Source of the DNA: Metallyticus violacea
Lineage: Eukaryota > Arthropoda > Insecta > Mantodea > Metallyticidae
Reading direction: 5' to 3'
NCBI GenBank assembly: GCA_030762175.1
Contig: CM060834.1
Span: forward strand, 68,739,501 to 68,803,500
Length of the DNA stretch: 64,000 bases
Positions 1 through 11,862 of this stretch are shown here, piece after piece. The notes beneath the pieces were generated by a model. That model was not told where the DNA came from and made no database searches. It saw only the letters and a list, made by a program, of their open reading frames with translations. A program made the position numbers and the translations under genes. Within the stretch, counting starts at the first letter, position 1, and every line of letters starts with the position of its first letter.

Positions 1-3000
1 GAGATTCAACAGCAGACAAAGGAGGAGGTGGAGGAAGAAAGAGAAGTATGAAGTAGGAGTCTTGTGTCAACATCAAGGGACAGCATCCTTGGGCCTGGTA
101 TGTTACAAAGGCATGTGGGAAATGAATTGAGAATCGGAAGAAGCTACAGGAATTCAAATAGAGTGGACTCAGCATAGCATGAGAGGAGGAGGTCTGGTCT
201 GTGAAGTTGGGATTCTAGTACTGCAAAGGTCTGAAAAGGAGTCTTTCAATGGTCTTTGTTGGATCATTAGTTGGTAAGATACACTTAGGTAGATGAAAAG
301 TGGTTAGAGGGCAAGAGGAAATAATAATAGATTTTGAATTTTTGGGAAACACAGGTTCAAGAAGGCATACCAAGGGGAGAGCCTTGGGTGGTTTGGGGTT
401 GTAATACAGAAAAGAATGGAAGGGTCACATTAAAGAGCAGAGATCAAAAATGGAAGGGGTAATGTGGGTGATATGGGCAAAGTTAACATTATGTGTAGGG
501 ATAGTTTACAATCCTTCTAGAAATTCCTGGTTTCACAGCCTTGACCTCTTTCATTACTTAGGAAATGAGATGACATCAGAGAGGAATTTCCTATGGTAGA
601 ATTTTTATTACTGGGTGACTTAATGGAAAAATTGGGAATCTACAAGCAAAGGATTGGAGTACATTAGATGATTTAGCTAGAGAGCAAGATAAGGGTAGTG
701 TTACCAGGAGTAGTAAGGACATTGAAGAAGTTCGAAATTCCTTCTGTTTTGTGAATATAATGGTTTGGTGATTTTAAATGGCTCTTGAGGGGATGATAAG
801 GTAGGCAAATTAACGTTTTTTAGAGCAAGTGGTCAAAGTTTTGTGGATTTTGTGGTTCAGAGATTTTAGACTCAGTGACAAACTTCAAAATCTAGTGAGC
901 AATAGCCCTCATTTTTCCCTAGTGGTAGAATGGAGATGCAAATCAAACATCAAGAAGAAGGTTCCAGACTCATTCAAGGAAGAATTGGGTGAGAAAAAGG
1001 ACAGATATAGGTTGAGTCAGGCCCTGGATGGAGAGTTTTATTTAATTAATTGTTAATTGCGTAATGGCTAGATTGTGTGTTTATGGAATTAATTAGTACA
1101 CTGAGACAAGGAGCGAGAGGCTCTAAGTTCATTAGAATCTGTGTTTAAGTGAAAAACAGATGTTCATAAGAACAAGGAATAAATGGAAAAACCATTGTGG
1201 AAAAAGTTATTAGATTGGAAAAAAGACGAATGCGGGAGGAAAAAGGCTCACAGAAATACAAATAAAAATTGGATTTGGAAAGGCACAATTACAGATAAAA
1301 ATTGGATTGGGAAATTATACAAAAGCTAGAGCGGAGAGATCATCAACTGTGCTGGAGAAATGGGTGGAGTATTTAAATTTAGGGATGGCATGATGGGTTG
1401 AAATTTGGAATTGGGATTAAGATACAATGAGATGGACAGAGAGCTTTCTTGTGAAGAGGTGTTGAAGCAGGTTCAAAAGGGGAAGGATAAATAAGGCATT
1501 AGGAAAAGATGGATTTCCAGTAGAATTTTTTCAGGTTATGGTGTCAGAAGCAAAACCAATAGAATGCTTGAAGAGATTATTGAATTCAATTAAACAAAGC
1601 AATAGGATACCTGAGAGCTGACATACTGCTATTATACACCCTAAATATAACAGTAACTAATGATGAACTAAGAAGTTATAGAGGAATTGCTCTTCTACCA
1701 AATTTTGACAAGGTTTTTACAGGAATTTTAACTGACATAATAAATAATTGGGTAGAAAAGAATACTCTATATCTCCATTTCCAACAGGTTTTAAAAAAGG
1801 TAGAAGAGTGCTAATAATATATTTGTTATTAAAACAATGATAGATAAACACTTATCTAACAGGGCAGATTATAAGCTGTATTTGTTGACCTAGAGAAAGC
1901 ATACAATTGAATTAATGCAGAGATGCTATGGTATAAATAATGGCATAAAGGGATGAGTAAAGAGATGAGTTTTGTTGAAGGATCTTTACAAGGGTAATAT
2001 ATTCTGTGTTAGATGTGGTAAAGCTCATGTGACTGAGGAAGTTACTCAAGACAGGGGGCTGGGCTTAGACATGGGTAGTCCAATTTTTGTCAATTTATAG
2101 ACGACATAATGGTAGGTTTACAAGTTCACACCAGTTTTAAATAAGCTGGATATCCTGTGCTAGCTTTATGCTGATGATTTTATGGTTGTATCCATTTAAA
2201 GAATAGGTTTAAGGTATGTATTATCAAAATTATGATATACTGCAAAAAATAGGACCTTAAAATTAATTAAGAAAAGACAAAAATTATGGCATTTAAAAAG
2301 GGAAATAAGTTGAGGAAGGATGAGAAGTAATATAAGGCCAGGGAGGAGATATAGATTGTGAAGGAGTTTTCCTATTTAGGAATGATTCGAGCATTTCCGG
2401 TCAATGTGAGAAATAGAAGAAATTTACGTTAACCAAGGGTTTACTATCTCTGAAGTTATTAAAGAAATGCATGTTTGTTGCACCTGAGCTGTTGGTTAAT
2501 TGGTTGGAAAGAATATATAGGGCAATGGTGGAGTCTAGGTGGGCATATGGTATTGAAATATGGCGGATAGAGAAAAGCTGGAAATGGATAGATAGGGTGC
2601 TTAGTAGTTTTTGTAAAATTGTGTTCAGAATCCCTAAAAATGTTGCAAATGCTGGAGCACTCTACGAAATAGGAATGGTTGGTGTGAGAGGGTTATGTGA
2701 TGGAGTGTTAAAGTATTGGATCAGGGTACAACAGATATTGCAGACTTCCTTATTGAAAGAATGTTTTATGCCAAGAGTCTGGAATAGGGGTGCACAAAGT
2801 TGGGGAAGAGTTACGGAGGAATGGAATGGGGGATCTATGGCTAAGAAGAGGTGATTTGGTGAGAGATTTTTGGAAACAGATTAAATGGAGTTTTGATTAT
2901 ATAGATGGGCAAATGTTACATTTTATGAGGGAGAAGAGTTTGTTAATGTTTTATCAGAAGATAAAAGGGGATGCCAAAAGAGAAAGATATATTAGTACAT

Positions 3001-3560
3001 GCAATAAGCAGGAGAGAGAGGGAATGGCATGATTTAGATTGGGAATTTGGAGATTAAGGGATTTTAGGACTAGTGGTGCTCATGATTTTGTCCTATATGT
3101 GGAAATATAGAACATACCCTATTGGAAAGAACATACCCCCATTGGAATGCTCATGAACTAGGGAATGCACACAACTGGTAAATGGGAAATAGTTGAAGTT
3201 AAATAAGTTTAATAAGTTAACTGTTCCTAAGAAAATGGTTGATTAAAATCAATTTAGGAATCTGGGGCAATATTTGTATAGAGTTAAGAACAAATGGATA
3301 TGACCTGTGAGGAGAGAGGATTTTTGATTTGGTTAGGTTTGTTCAGAGTATTTTGTAAGGTAAAAATATTGTAATTATTTACCAGTGTGTTTGTAAAATT
3401 AATGTATTGACTTGTGTTTCACTAGATTGTTTGGGGTAACTTTGTATGCTCAAAATATTATTCATCAGTTTGTTTGTAAAAATTCAATATTGTCCCGGTG
3501 TAGAGCTTGGGTTGAACCAGCCATATTGTATATTGTATCTGACACAATAAATGAAGTATA
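1..3560 (+). mobile_element. Degraded non-LTR retrotransposon (LINE), copy 1
   Basis: This is a decayed LINE read left to right. An endonuclease-like scrap (LLGD) lies near 600. Reverse-transcriptase landmarks follow in order: KALGKDGFPVEFF near 1490-1530, RGIALLPNFDKVFTG near 1680-1725, FVDLEKAY near 1880-1905, and the catalytic YADD box at 2167-2178. The longest open piece, 2471-2854, matches the region after the RT (YGIEIWRIE, then IPKNVANAGALYEIGMVGVRG), and a CPICG zinc-knuckle remnant lies near 3090. An AATAAA near 3547 marks the probable 3' end. Many stops and frameshifts break all frames. The same family recurs at 62030-64000, where the matching text is YGIEIWGLE and ILGVP. The C-terminal knuckle fits Jockey/I/R1-like LINEs, but I do not assign a clade. 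The 5' end may lie left of the window. Confidence 0.8.
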
Positions 3561-4218
3561 AGGATATAGACGATACTAGTAAGAAGCCTAATGCAAGGAA
3601 GTATCAGTCTGCAACATTATCAGTGTATATAAACAGGCCATATCATTGGGACGAATTCAACTTTCTTCATCCTTTGCAAGTACATGCAAATTAAATGCAC
3701 ACAAGGGACTCTAGTTTTTTGTCCTAGATCCAATCTGTGTCCAGCTTATAAACATAAAATCCTGCTACATACTCTACGGAATATTGAAATGTTTCCCTAT
3801 GATTGTGTACATGAAATCGCATCAAAGATTAAGAAAGCGTTATTTCTATGGATAAAAAAAATTGGTTGCACTTGATAGGATTGATAGAGAACTGATGAAA
3901 AACACTATGGTTGGATTTGAGTTGGGGCATAACTGTGTCTGAATGAAGGAAAAACATGGAGATCAAAGCCTTTTGTTTCAAAATGATGACCAAGGCAGTT
4001 TACAGGAGCATGTTACGGGGGGGAGACATTCCAATATCAGACCTGGTTTTTACAAGGAAAGTGCCAAGTTTAAATAGGAGGCTACATAATGGTCAGATTG
4101 CATGAAATCACACATGAGAAACTATAGAATTAGCAGTTTGTTAATTTGTGAAAATAAATGGTAGGCCTATAGTAATTTTTCCTATAGTAGTGTGAAATTT
4201 GCATTACTGTATGTAATG
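3561..4218. other. Interval without recognised genes
   Basis: AT-rich sequence between the LINE 3' end and the mariner. A 63-codon open frame at 3684-3875 shows no recognisable motif and I do not count it as a gene. The interval may include unrecognised old repeats. Confidence 0.5.
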
Positions 4219-4220
4219 TA

Positions 4221-5486
4221 TGAGGGGCATTTGGAAATGATTTACAATAGTAATTTTTGTACCTTATTTATTATGCAAAATTGTTCAATGCACATGAGAT
4301 CTTAAATATACCCTCCACCAATGTCAATGCACCATTGCCATCTTCCCGATAACTTTATTATGGTGTCATGAAACCATTATATGGAAGTACTACATCACCA
4401 TTTGTGGATAGCTGCCTGAATTTCCTCAATGTTGCCAAATTTTTTACCTCACAACAAATCCTTCATGCTGTGGAACAAGGCATCAGGTGGAACAAAATCC
4501 AGTGAATGGTGTGTGCAGCACAACAATGAATCCCAGTGACCCATTTTTGCAGTCATAAATTTGCTGATGTGGTGCTGCACATTGCCATGTTGGACGAACA
4601 TCCTTGTCAACAAATTCCCTCTATGGCATGCTGAAATCAGAATCTAAGTCATGTAAGAGTCTCACAGTACATATCGCTGTTGACAAGTCATTCCTTGAGG
4701 AAGTCAGCCCATTAGCAGTATGACTGAAGTGTCCCAGAAGAGGCAGTGATCATCTGTTTGCCTGCAGATGGAGCTGCACAAAGTTTCTTGGCTTGGAGAC
4801 TCCCTGGATGCTTCTATTTCATGGGCTGAAATTTCTTCTTGGGTATGTGATAGTGACATCAAGACTCATCACTCACCAGCTTGTCCAAAAAACTCCATAT
4901 CTTCATTATACATTTTCAGTACTCAACAACAGAATTGAACCCTTTGGTCCTTCTGTGTCTATATCAAATACCATGGAGCCCAATAGGCCCACACTTTTAT
5001 CATATTCAAATTGTCATGAAAAATGGTGTGCAGAATTGTATGGCAGAGACCTGTTTAACATTCCAGTTCATCAATGTTATGCAACCATCAGCCATAATCA
5101 ATCAAATTCAACCTCAACATTGACCAAGATGATGACCAGAACACACATTCTTTTGTCCAGATTCCCTCCCACTGGCAAACCCAATGACATAGGTGTAAAC
5201 AGTTTCTGTGCAGGAGCTTCTTGACCATATATCACAGTTAAGTGTAATTTCTGCATTTTTATCACCTTCTTTCCATAAAAAAAATTATGCTGTCCATCTT
5301 AGTCCATGATAGTCATCTTCCATTTTTTTCCATGTCTTTCTGTACTTAACAAAGGAACATTGTTCTTTTGCTACACTCTGCTTACAGCCATCTGCCGTCA
5401 ATTCATTGACTATGAATGGATGTGCCCATAGTGTGCACAGTATTTGTAAAACACCACTATTGTAAACAATTTTTGAATACCCCTTG
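4221..5486 (-). mobile_element. Mariner-family DNA transposon, inactive, with intact terminal repeats
   Basis: The element is 1266 bp and flanked by TA dinucleotides at 4219-4220 and 5487-5488. Its ends are about 30-bp inverted repeats: the left begins TGAGGGGCATTTGG, the right read inward begins CAAGGGGTATTCAAA, and both end in TTTACAATAG. The transposase runs on the minus strand. Recognisable pieces include the SDES..CHYHIP stretch (mariner 'GDEtW' region) near 4870, WADFLKE near 4700 and MTAKMGHWD near 4550. Numerous stops make it non-functional. Size, ends and target site fit Tc1/mariner. It lies downstream of the last visible exon of the minus-strand NYN gene, so it may sit in that gene's next intron. 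Confidence 0.85.
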
Positions 5487-5488
5487 TA

Positions 5489-6528
5489 CCACTATTATAT
5501 TTCATCATCCAGATTAATGAAAATCCAAATGATTCCTGGTCCCAACTTGTCCAGGTTTCTACAAGGAGAAGGTTTCATCTGTCTTCTGTCACTTGATTCT
5601 CATAGTTTTCTATTGTTTATATAATGTTCTGAAATGTGATGAGTCAGTAATTTGTAGACCATACCCTTGTAACATGTTTCCAAGCTCAAATCCAGTTTGG
5701 TAATAGTGCTAACAATATTCAGTTATGTTTCTAACTTGCGTGTAATGGGTCGTTGTCAGGGCAGCTTACTGCCTGAGACTAGGACTTGGACTTTCATCAT
5801 ATGGATATTTGCAGGTTGTAGGTTGCTTGTTTCTTACTCTTTATAATTAATCCCATATGCACCTTTCTACTTTTCATTCAGTAGAGTTCACTCCTTTCTT
5901 TGATATAGTGAAATTTGTTCAACTGGATACATATGAATGCTGGGCATATAAACTATGATCTGGTGTGAGTTTATTGCTCAATGCAATGACCTAGGCACAT
6001 AAACAGTTAAGCCACAGTTTGGAAATTCACTTCTAGAGATTGGAAACAATGATCCACACAGATTTCATTACAGACCATTTCCAGCCATATTGTAATAGCT
6101 TTACAAAGGTATAGAATGTGTTCTGCTGGAGTTTCCAAGGACTGCTAATGAAACTTAACAGCTGCTGCTAATACAAATCTAATTCCAAACCACTTCTTCC
6201 CTTAGTAATGATACATTTATAAACTATTAGATAGCATACATAATTTTTGGTATATGTTAGTTTATAAGGGAGTTCTTTATATATAAAGCTCTTGGTTCAG
6301 CTCACATTACTAGAAAATAGAACAATCATCTGCAAAATGTGCTCTTCGAAAGAGAAAGCAATAACGAAATATTTGCTAAAGAGATGCATGTCACTGATAT
6401 TTTTAGCTACATGCAAGAATAATCTGATTAATCATTAGGAAAATATACTTTTGCTACAACACATGTACTTGTTACCAAAGTTTTATTTGGATCACCTATA
6501 TATTTTTGCAGATATTGTATATACAAAC
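5489..6528. other. Presumed intron or 3' side of the NYN ribonuclease gene
   Basis: I searched the minus strand here for the exon that should follow the YDDR motif (the end of the NYN domain) and did not find it. That exon is probably beyond the left edge or too short to recognise by eye. No other gene or mobile element is recognisable. Confidence 0.4.
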
Positions 6529-6744
6529 CTGTCATCATATGAAACAAGCAGTTTGCCATTAACCCTGCGACTGGGTGTAAACGTCACCAATCCACGCTTC
6601 TCTAGCACTGATAATAAATCTGCATTTGTACATCTTCCTTGGCGAAACCTTGGGACAAAGGCTATTACTTTGTGTTTCCGCTCCAAGAAGTAATCAATGC
6701 AGATTTTAAGACCCTCACATGAGAATATTCTACCATTTGTGTGT
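6529..6744 (-). CDS. NYN ribonuclease gene, exon carrying the middle of the catalytic domain
   Basis: This 216-nt exon is bounded by an acceptor (pyrimidine tract, then TTTAG at 6749-6745) and a donor (AG|GTTTGT at 6528). It enters with one base completing a Gly codon left by the previous exon (GG+A) and encodes about 72 residues. The text HTNGRIFSCEGLKICIDYF, then FVPRFRQ, TPSRRVNGK and YDDR matches the Zc3h12a-like NYN (PIN-fold) RNase domain of Regnase/MCPIP and N4BP1/KHNYN proteins. In Regnase-1 the equivalent DD pair forms part of the Mg2+ site, and both Asp are present here. The TPSRRV..K...YDDR block is closer to the ZC3H12 branch than to vertebrate N4BP1. The exon ends in phase 2, so at least one more exon follows to the left. 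An open frame reading past the donor is intronic. Confidence 0.85.
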
Positions 6745-9435
6745 CTAAAGAGCATGGGAAAAAAAAAAAAATCACAATATTGATGCAGCAATTATTCATA
6801 CTTATAAAGCACATTAAATAATAATTCTTGTATTAGCTTTTAATGAAAAGGGAGTTGATTTAATGTTGCCAAAGCCCAGTATTATAAAATAAAATATAAA
6901 AATATATAAACAAAATCTCCCAACATCAGATTCTAACAAGGAACATATCAATACATTCATATCAAAACATACCTCAATAATTTTCCTGTATTATCTATGT
7001 GCTATAAGAGATAGATGTTCCAAAAATGAGTTGCGGTTTTCAATTGGAAGTGCACTAAAATTAGTTGACTATTCTTGGAACATATAGGAAAAATAACATG
7101 GTGTTGCACAGAAGGAACTGGACAACCCTGAGGAGTGACAGTGTTCATTGGTGCGGTAAGACAGAGAAACTTTATCATTAAACAATTGATCTCGAAGGCT
7201 CTAAGGAAAACATAGCAACTATAGGCTGCTATTAACATCACTCCACATGGAGTATGTGTCTGTTGTTAAATCCAAGAGTACCATTGGCTGGGACTAAAAT
7301 ATTATTAATGTGGCAAGATAAGAAAATTTCTCTCTCTTAATTATCAACGGCTCTGAAAAAAAATATGTTGACGCAATTGTTACCTACTCAAAGTAAACCG
7401 GTAGTGTACATGAACACAGCAATTATAAGAGGATAGCATAGGGCTGTTTATGGGCTCTACCTGCTATGGATATACATGATATTAACCTTGCAATTCTTTA
7501 AAGAAATCAGACATGAATCCTGTTAATGTGCCAGTGTTTACATTGCATCATTTTCAAGCACATGGTTTTTCTTTGAATAAATAAGTTCGGAAGAAGTGCA
7601 AATTAGCTGGCATATTATTAATTTATTAGAGACAAATCCTACAGGTGTTGGTGTTACATTGGAAACAACTCTAGATGTAGAAGAAGATAGTGACAGTGGT
7701 GGCAGTTAATCTTCATTCTCCGCTTGTGAAATTCAGCCTCCAAGCACAAGTGGTATAACAAAACCCTTGTTGGAAGCTAGTGACTCTAGCAATAAAGACT
7801 GCTATCCACCAGTCCACCAGTTCTAGATATGTTGGTAGTCCACAGAAAAAAAGAGAGTGAGAATATTAGCAACGAATATAAGAGAAACACTGTATCATTC
7901 TGGTTAACAAAGATGAGAAGCATCTCTTATTGTCATGTTTGAGAGCAGATTTCGTTTCGTGATATCAGTAACACAATTATATACTTGGAAAAAACAAATG
8001 GAAACCGTGCTCTTATTAAATCCCATTAAGCTAAACAATATATGTTTGATAAATTATTTGCTCACTTTGTAGAAGCAAGAAGAGCAAAGAAAAATATAAC
8101 CTATGAAGATTTGAAGCTCTGGGACTTGCAAATTTCAAATTTTTTTTGGAAGAATAGATTTTAGCACATCCTCTTCTTGGGTCTCTCATTTCAAAAAGAT
8201 TTATAAAATTAATAGCATGAAGATAACAAAATTCGTTTCAAGGGCATTCATAAAGAATAAGCAAAATCAGAGTGGTTCAGAGCATGTAATGAGAGTTAAA
8301 AGAACTTATTTTTTGTTGGGGAGAAACATGTTCAAACTATTGCACAATCTATTAGTGTGCTGACCTATTTATACACTATTATGCCCCCTATTAGATGGAT
8401 CTATTTTTCCTAATTATTTGTTGTACTGCTGGAAAAAACGGGCAGTTTTGGGCCTAAAGGCAGATGTTTATGGCAGAAAATTTAATTGTGAGAGGAATGA
8501 AATTAGGAAAAATTTGCAGAAAAGAGTTCAGAAAATGGTTTAATGAGGCCTTTTCCCCCTGCTCTGAAAACAATTGTTCTCTACTTTTTGATTCACAGAC
8601 GAGTTATAATGATACTACACATCTTCAAGATATTCCTCCCAGAAAAACTATTGAAATTCTGCAGATTCCTCCCGCAACTACGGGGAAACTTCAACCTTTC
8701 CACCTGGCAGTGGAAATATCTTCATTGTCATCTAACTGAAATTATGACAACTAATGAGGACGTTCATTTCGAGGTTTTTCAGCAGAACAGTATTTTGAAA
8801 ATGCAGTCATCTATTCATTACCAAATTTCTTCCCCATGGTTCTGGGACATGATTGAAATATTCATGGTTTGCAACCAAATGTACAACAGTGCCCCCCCCC
8901 CCCCCAGTTCATTGTACCTGTTAAATTCAGTCTACAAACAAGTGTGAGAATATGCAAAGAATTTATTTGTTGTGCATGTAGCCAAAAGAAAACTTGTGTT
9001 TTAATCACTACACCAACACCAGTCACTTTAGTTTTGTTTTCGTTCCTGCAAGACACTAGCAGGAACATTGATTGTTTCTGTGCATCCGGGACGCCAGGCT
9101 GCAGCTAAGGGATATCCAATTCCTACTCTTCAGCTCCTAGAGAGCTACAAGACATCTTTCAATTTCAATCTCAGGTGCTTTCAGTTGAAAACAGCAGTTC
9201 ATTTTTAGAGCATGGACTTCTTATAGCACATAGATGACACAGGAGAATTGTTCAGGTATGTTTAGATATGAGTGTATTGACATGTTCCTCATAAGGGTTA
9301 AGTGCTAGCATGTGCAAGAAAACTATTAATTTACATATAGCAGTAAATTACTTGAGACTTAATTCTATAATCAGCTATGATGAAATTTGAAATTAAAGTT
9401 TGAGGAAAAAATGCTAATGAACGCAGCTATCTTAC
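6745..9435 (-). other. Intron inside the NYN domain
   Basis: A phase-2 intron of 2691 bp: donor GTAAGA at 9435-9430 on the minus strand, acceptor TTTAG at 6749-6745. It splits the NYN domain right after the first catalytic motif (VIDGSNVAMG|H). It carries a decayed pogo-like transposon on the opposite strand. The rest shows no gene. Confidence 0.75.
7530..9060 (+). pseudogene. Decayed pogo/Tigger-like DDE transposase
   Basis: Conceptual translation in shifting frames gives an ordered series of transposase pieces: an acidic N-terminal section (EEDSDS, PPSTSG) near 7680-7750, a DNA-binding-like stretch with ITKFVSRAF near 8225, FMAENLIVRGMKLGK then EFRKWFNEAFSPCSENN near 8470-8575, LLFDSQTSYND near 8580-8615 (second acidic motif region), ILQIPPATTGKLQPF near 8660-8700, and a C-terminal cysteine-rich tail (CKEFICCACSQKKTC) near 8955-8995. 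The order and wording match the DDE-1 (pogo/CENP-B/jerky) transposase family. Stops, shifts and a run of 14 C at 8892-8905 show it is dead. It lies antisense within an intron of the NYN gene, and terminal repeats were not identified. Confidence 0.65.
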
Positions 9436-10685
9436 CCCATTGCTACATTGCTCCCATCAATCACAATAGGTCTTAAACCAGTTTGTTTCTTCTGGTTCTT
9501 TTTCACATTGCATATATTGTCTCCCACAGATGCAGGCTGCTGCTGAGATGTAATGTTCTCTGAAGAGGTTGACTGAGATGCCTCATTACTGTAGGAGTTC
9601 TTACCCCTATCATGAAAAACAGGTAACATTCCTGCTTGTGAAGTATTGTTCTTGAATCCTTGGAATTTTCCCATGAGTGGTGCACGTTCATTTACATATG
9701 TAACCATAGATGCACATTTACCCAGAGAAATAAAGTCTTTGTTTAACACTGGCTCATAATCTTTCAGTTTCTTTCCTTCACTTAACAGTGGCTCACACTT
9801 TTCTGGCTTCTTTGATTTTTTCCCATAATATCCAAGGACACTGCATTTTCTATCATGCTGTTTTCCAGTGCATATATTATGTTTGTCTTCTACAATGACC
9901 ACAGAATCATTCAAACTACTGCGCAGCTTTTTCTTACTCCTAAAGTCCTCAGGTGCATCATCAATAATGATCACAGAGTCATTTGTTAAATCATCAGCAC
10001 ATTTTTTATTCATACTCCAATGCGCAGATTCATCACGTTTCCTTTTGGTGCCACAAACTGAAATTTCATTCTGCTTCTGTACTTCATCTATAATTATAAC
10101 ACATTCATCATCATCTTTGCTACTGATATTCTCTTTGGCATTCACTTTGGAACATTTCATATCAATGACTAAAGGCGTTGGAAGTTTAGAGCCAGTATCT
10201 TTACCTGATTGTATCTGATTTTGCTTACTTGATTCATTCTGAGCATTATCTTTTGTAACTTGTTTCCATCCCATCAAGGGATATCTCCATTTATGTGGTG
10301 CTGCACCTGTTGTCTCTCCACTGCGAACTGCAGAACTTTTTTCGGCACTATTCACATCCAAATCTACTTTCTTTGAAGAGACTTCAGGGGGACCAATGAG
10401 ATTGCTACTTGACCTGCCAGACTTAGATACTTGCCCATCTTTTGCTGCTATTGTAGTAGTTACTGCAGTGTCAATGATGGTATTTACAGCTACTCCAGTG
10501 TTTGCTAAGATACTAACTGCTGCTCTTGAAGTCATTTTATCCAGATGCCTTGCTGAGTCTTCATTAATGCTCAGCATCTGGACCATTTGAGTGCTACTTT
10601 TCTTTAACTTTACTGCCTTAACGCGATTAATACTATCCAAATTATTTTCTTTCACCTGTTTATCTAGGTACTCTTGAATAAATTT
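9436..10685 (-). CDS. NYN ribonuclease gene, large exon with SIM-like motifs and the first catalytic Asp
   Basis: This 1250-nt exon is bounded by an acceptor (TTTTACAG ending at 10686) and a donor (ATGGG|GTAAG at 9435). It enters in phase 0 with KFIQEYLDKQ and encodes about 416 residues. Most is low-complexity, Ser/Lys-rich and probably disordered. It carries basic clusters that look like nuclear localisation signals (TKRKRD, SKKKLR, KKSKKPEK) and three very similar hydrophobic-acidic motifs: VIIIDE (10100-10083), VIIIDD (9974-9957) and VVIVED (9902-9885), plus a weaker LVIDM. These fit the SUMO-interacting motif consensus. The exon ends in LRPIVIDGSNVAMG, the hallmark start of the Zc3h12a/N4BP1 NYN RNase domain, whose Asp is the first metal ligand. 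A disordered SIM- and NLS-rich N-terminal part followed by a C-terminal NYN domain suggests a nuclear RNase of the N4BP1/KHNYN/ZC3H12 group. Which subfamily it belongs to is open. Confidence 0.85.
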
Positions 10686-11679
10686 CTGTAAAACCGTAAA
10701 AAAAAAAGGAAAAAAGAAAGAAAAAAAATTACTCTTGAGTAACAAGGAAGTTAAAACTACAATGTATGGGGTCTGATGTTCTCAAAATATAATAAAGGAA
10801 GTTAAAATATACAAAACTATTAAAGAGCCCTCATTAACACATGGCAGTACATTGTGATATCATGCAAGGGGATGTAACACAGAATGCCAAAAAATTATGC
10901 TCCTCTGTGTAAAGAGACCCAAATGAATATACAAGGTTGATGAACTGTATATTTGCTGATAAAAAAAAAGGGATGGAGAAGAGCAGAAATAATATAAGTT
11001 AAGGAGTTAGAAAGATATGTTGAACGTCATAAGATATAGGGAAAAGTAATTGAAAAGTAAGATGAAGGCATAAGGAGATTAAAGGCAAGAAGAAAGCAAA
11101 AGCTATAGGATAGCAGAATAAAACCTTAATAAAGAAGTTCACTTCTTAGTAGAATTACTGTGCCCAATAATATGAAAATATGATAATAGGGGTCAAATTT
11201 GTTTTAAGATGATAATAAATACACAACATTCAATCAAGCCTTGCAAAATACCAGTATATTTTATTCATACTTGTGCTTCATCAAAGAATTTAATTTCTGT
11301 TCATCAAAATACCGGCATATTAAAAGGGACTACCTAAAACAGTCAATATTTTGCTTTTATTAAAAAGTCCTGAGGCATTGTTGTTCACTGCTCTATACAT
11401 GCTGGTATAGTATTTAATAGGAAAGAAACTGGTCTATACCTAATTTCAACTATGAATAAGAGCGTGAAATTAAGGTTAACACTTAAAAGTAGTATTTAAT
11501 CATCCTGATAAAGCATAAGTAGAAATGGGAAAAATATACAAGCATTTGAAATATTACATAAAAATCACAAAGTAAATGTTTTTTAATACTACAACCTTTT
11601 AAAATTATTAAAATATTAATCACATCATCAAATATAAAATCAGCACCTGATATCAACCATAGGAAAATGCAGACTCTAC
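10686..11679 (-). other. Intron between the first two visible NYN-gene exons
   Basis: A phase-0 intron of 994 bp with donor GTAGAG at 11679 and acceptor TTTTACAG. The content is AT-rich with no recognised repeat. An AGAAAAG-rich polypurine stretch lies near the acceptor on the plus strand, which is the pyrimidine tract on the coding strand. Confidence 0.6.
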
Positions 11680-11862
11680 CTTTCCTTGCATAAAATCAGG
11701 TTCCCCCCTTTTCTTTGGTACCAAAATTACTTCACAGCTGTTTTCTTTTGATTTTTCCAACAGCAGGAGCAAAGAGTAATTTTTGTGCAAGGTTCCAGAA
11801 AGTTCTCTCTTGATCGTTAATGAAGAATCAGTTGACACAAAAAGACCTGTGGCAAAATGCTG
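11680..11862 (-). CDS. NYN ribonuclease gene, upstream exon
   Basis: A 183-nt exon, 61 codons, phase 0 at both ends. The acceptor is GATTGTAG (AG at 11864-11863, or 3 nt later if CAG is used) and the donor is AAG|GTAGAG at 11679. It encodes HFATGLFVSTDSSLTIKREL, later SLLLLLEK and CEVILVPKKRGEPDFMQGK, and joins in frame to KFIQEYLDKQ of the next exon. I assign it to the NYN gene from strand, phase compatibility, matched splice sites and the 1-kb distance. I do not recognise a named domain, although a KH-like N-terminal part would be expected if the protein is N4BP1-like. The upstream exons with the start codon were not found; a possible first exon is at 32452-32447. Confidence 0.65.

Noticed and set aside
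829..1056. 75-codon open frame near the left edge
   Set aside because: It lies inside the decayed LINE and is a surviving open piece, not a host gene.
9868..10590. Plus-strand open frames of 116 and 64 codons
   Set aside because: They are antisense to the large NYN-gene exon, whose minus-strand frame is far longer and ends in a recognised catalytic motif.
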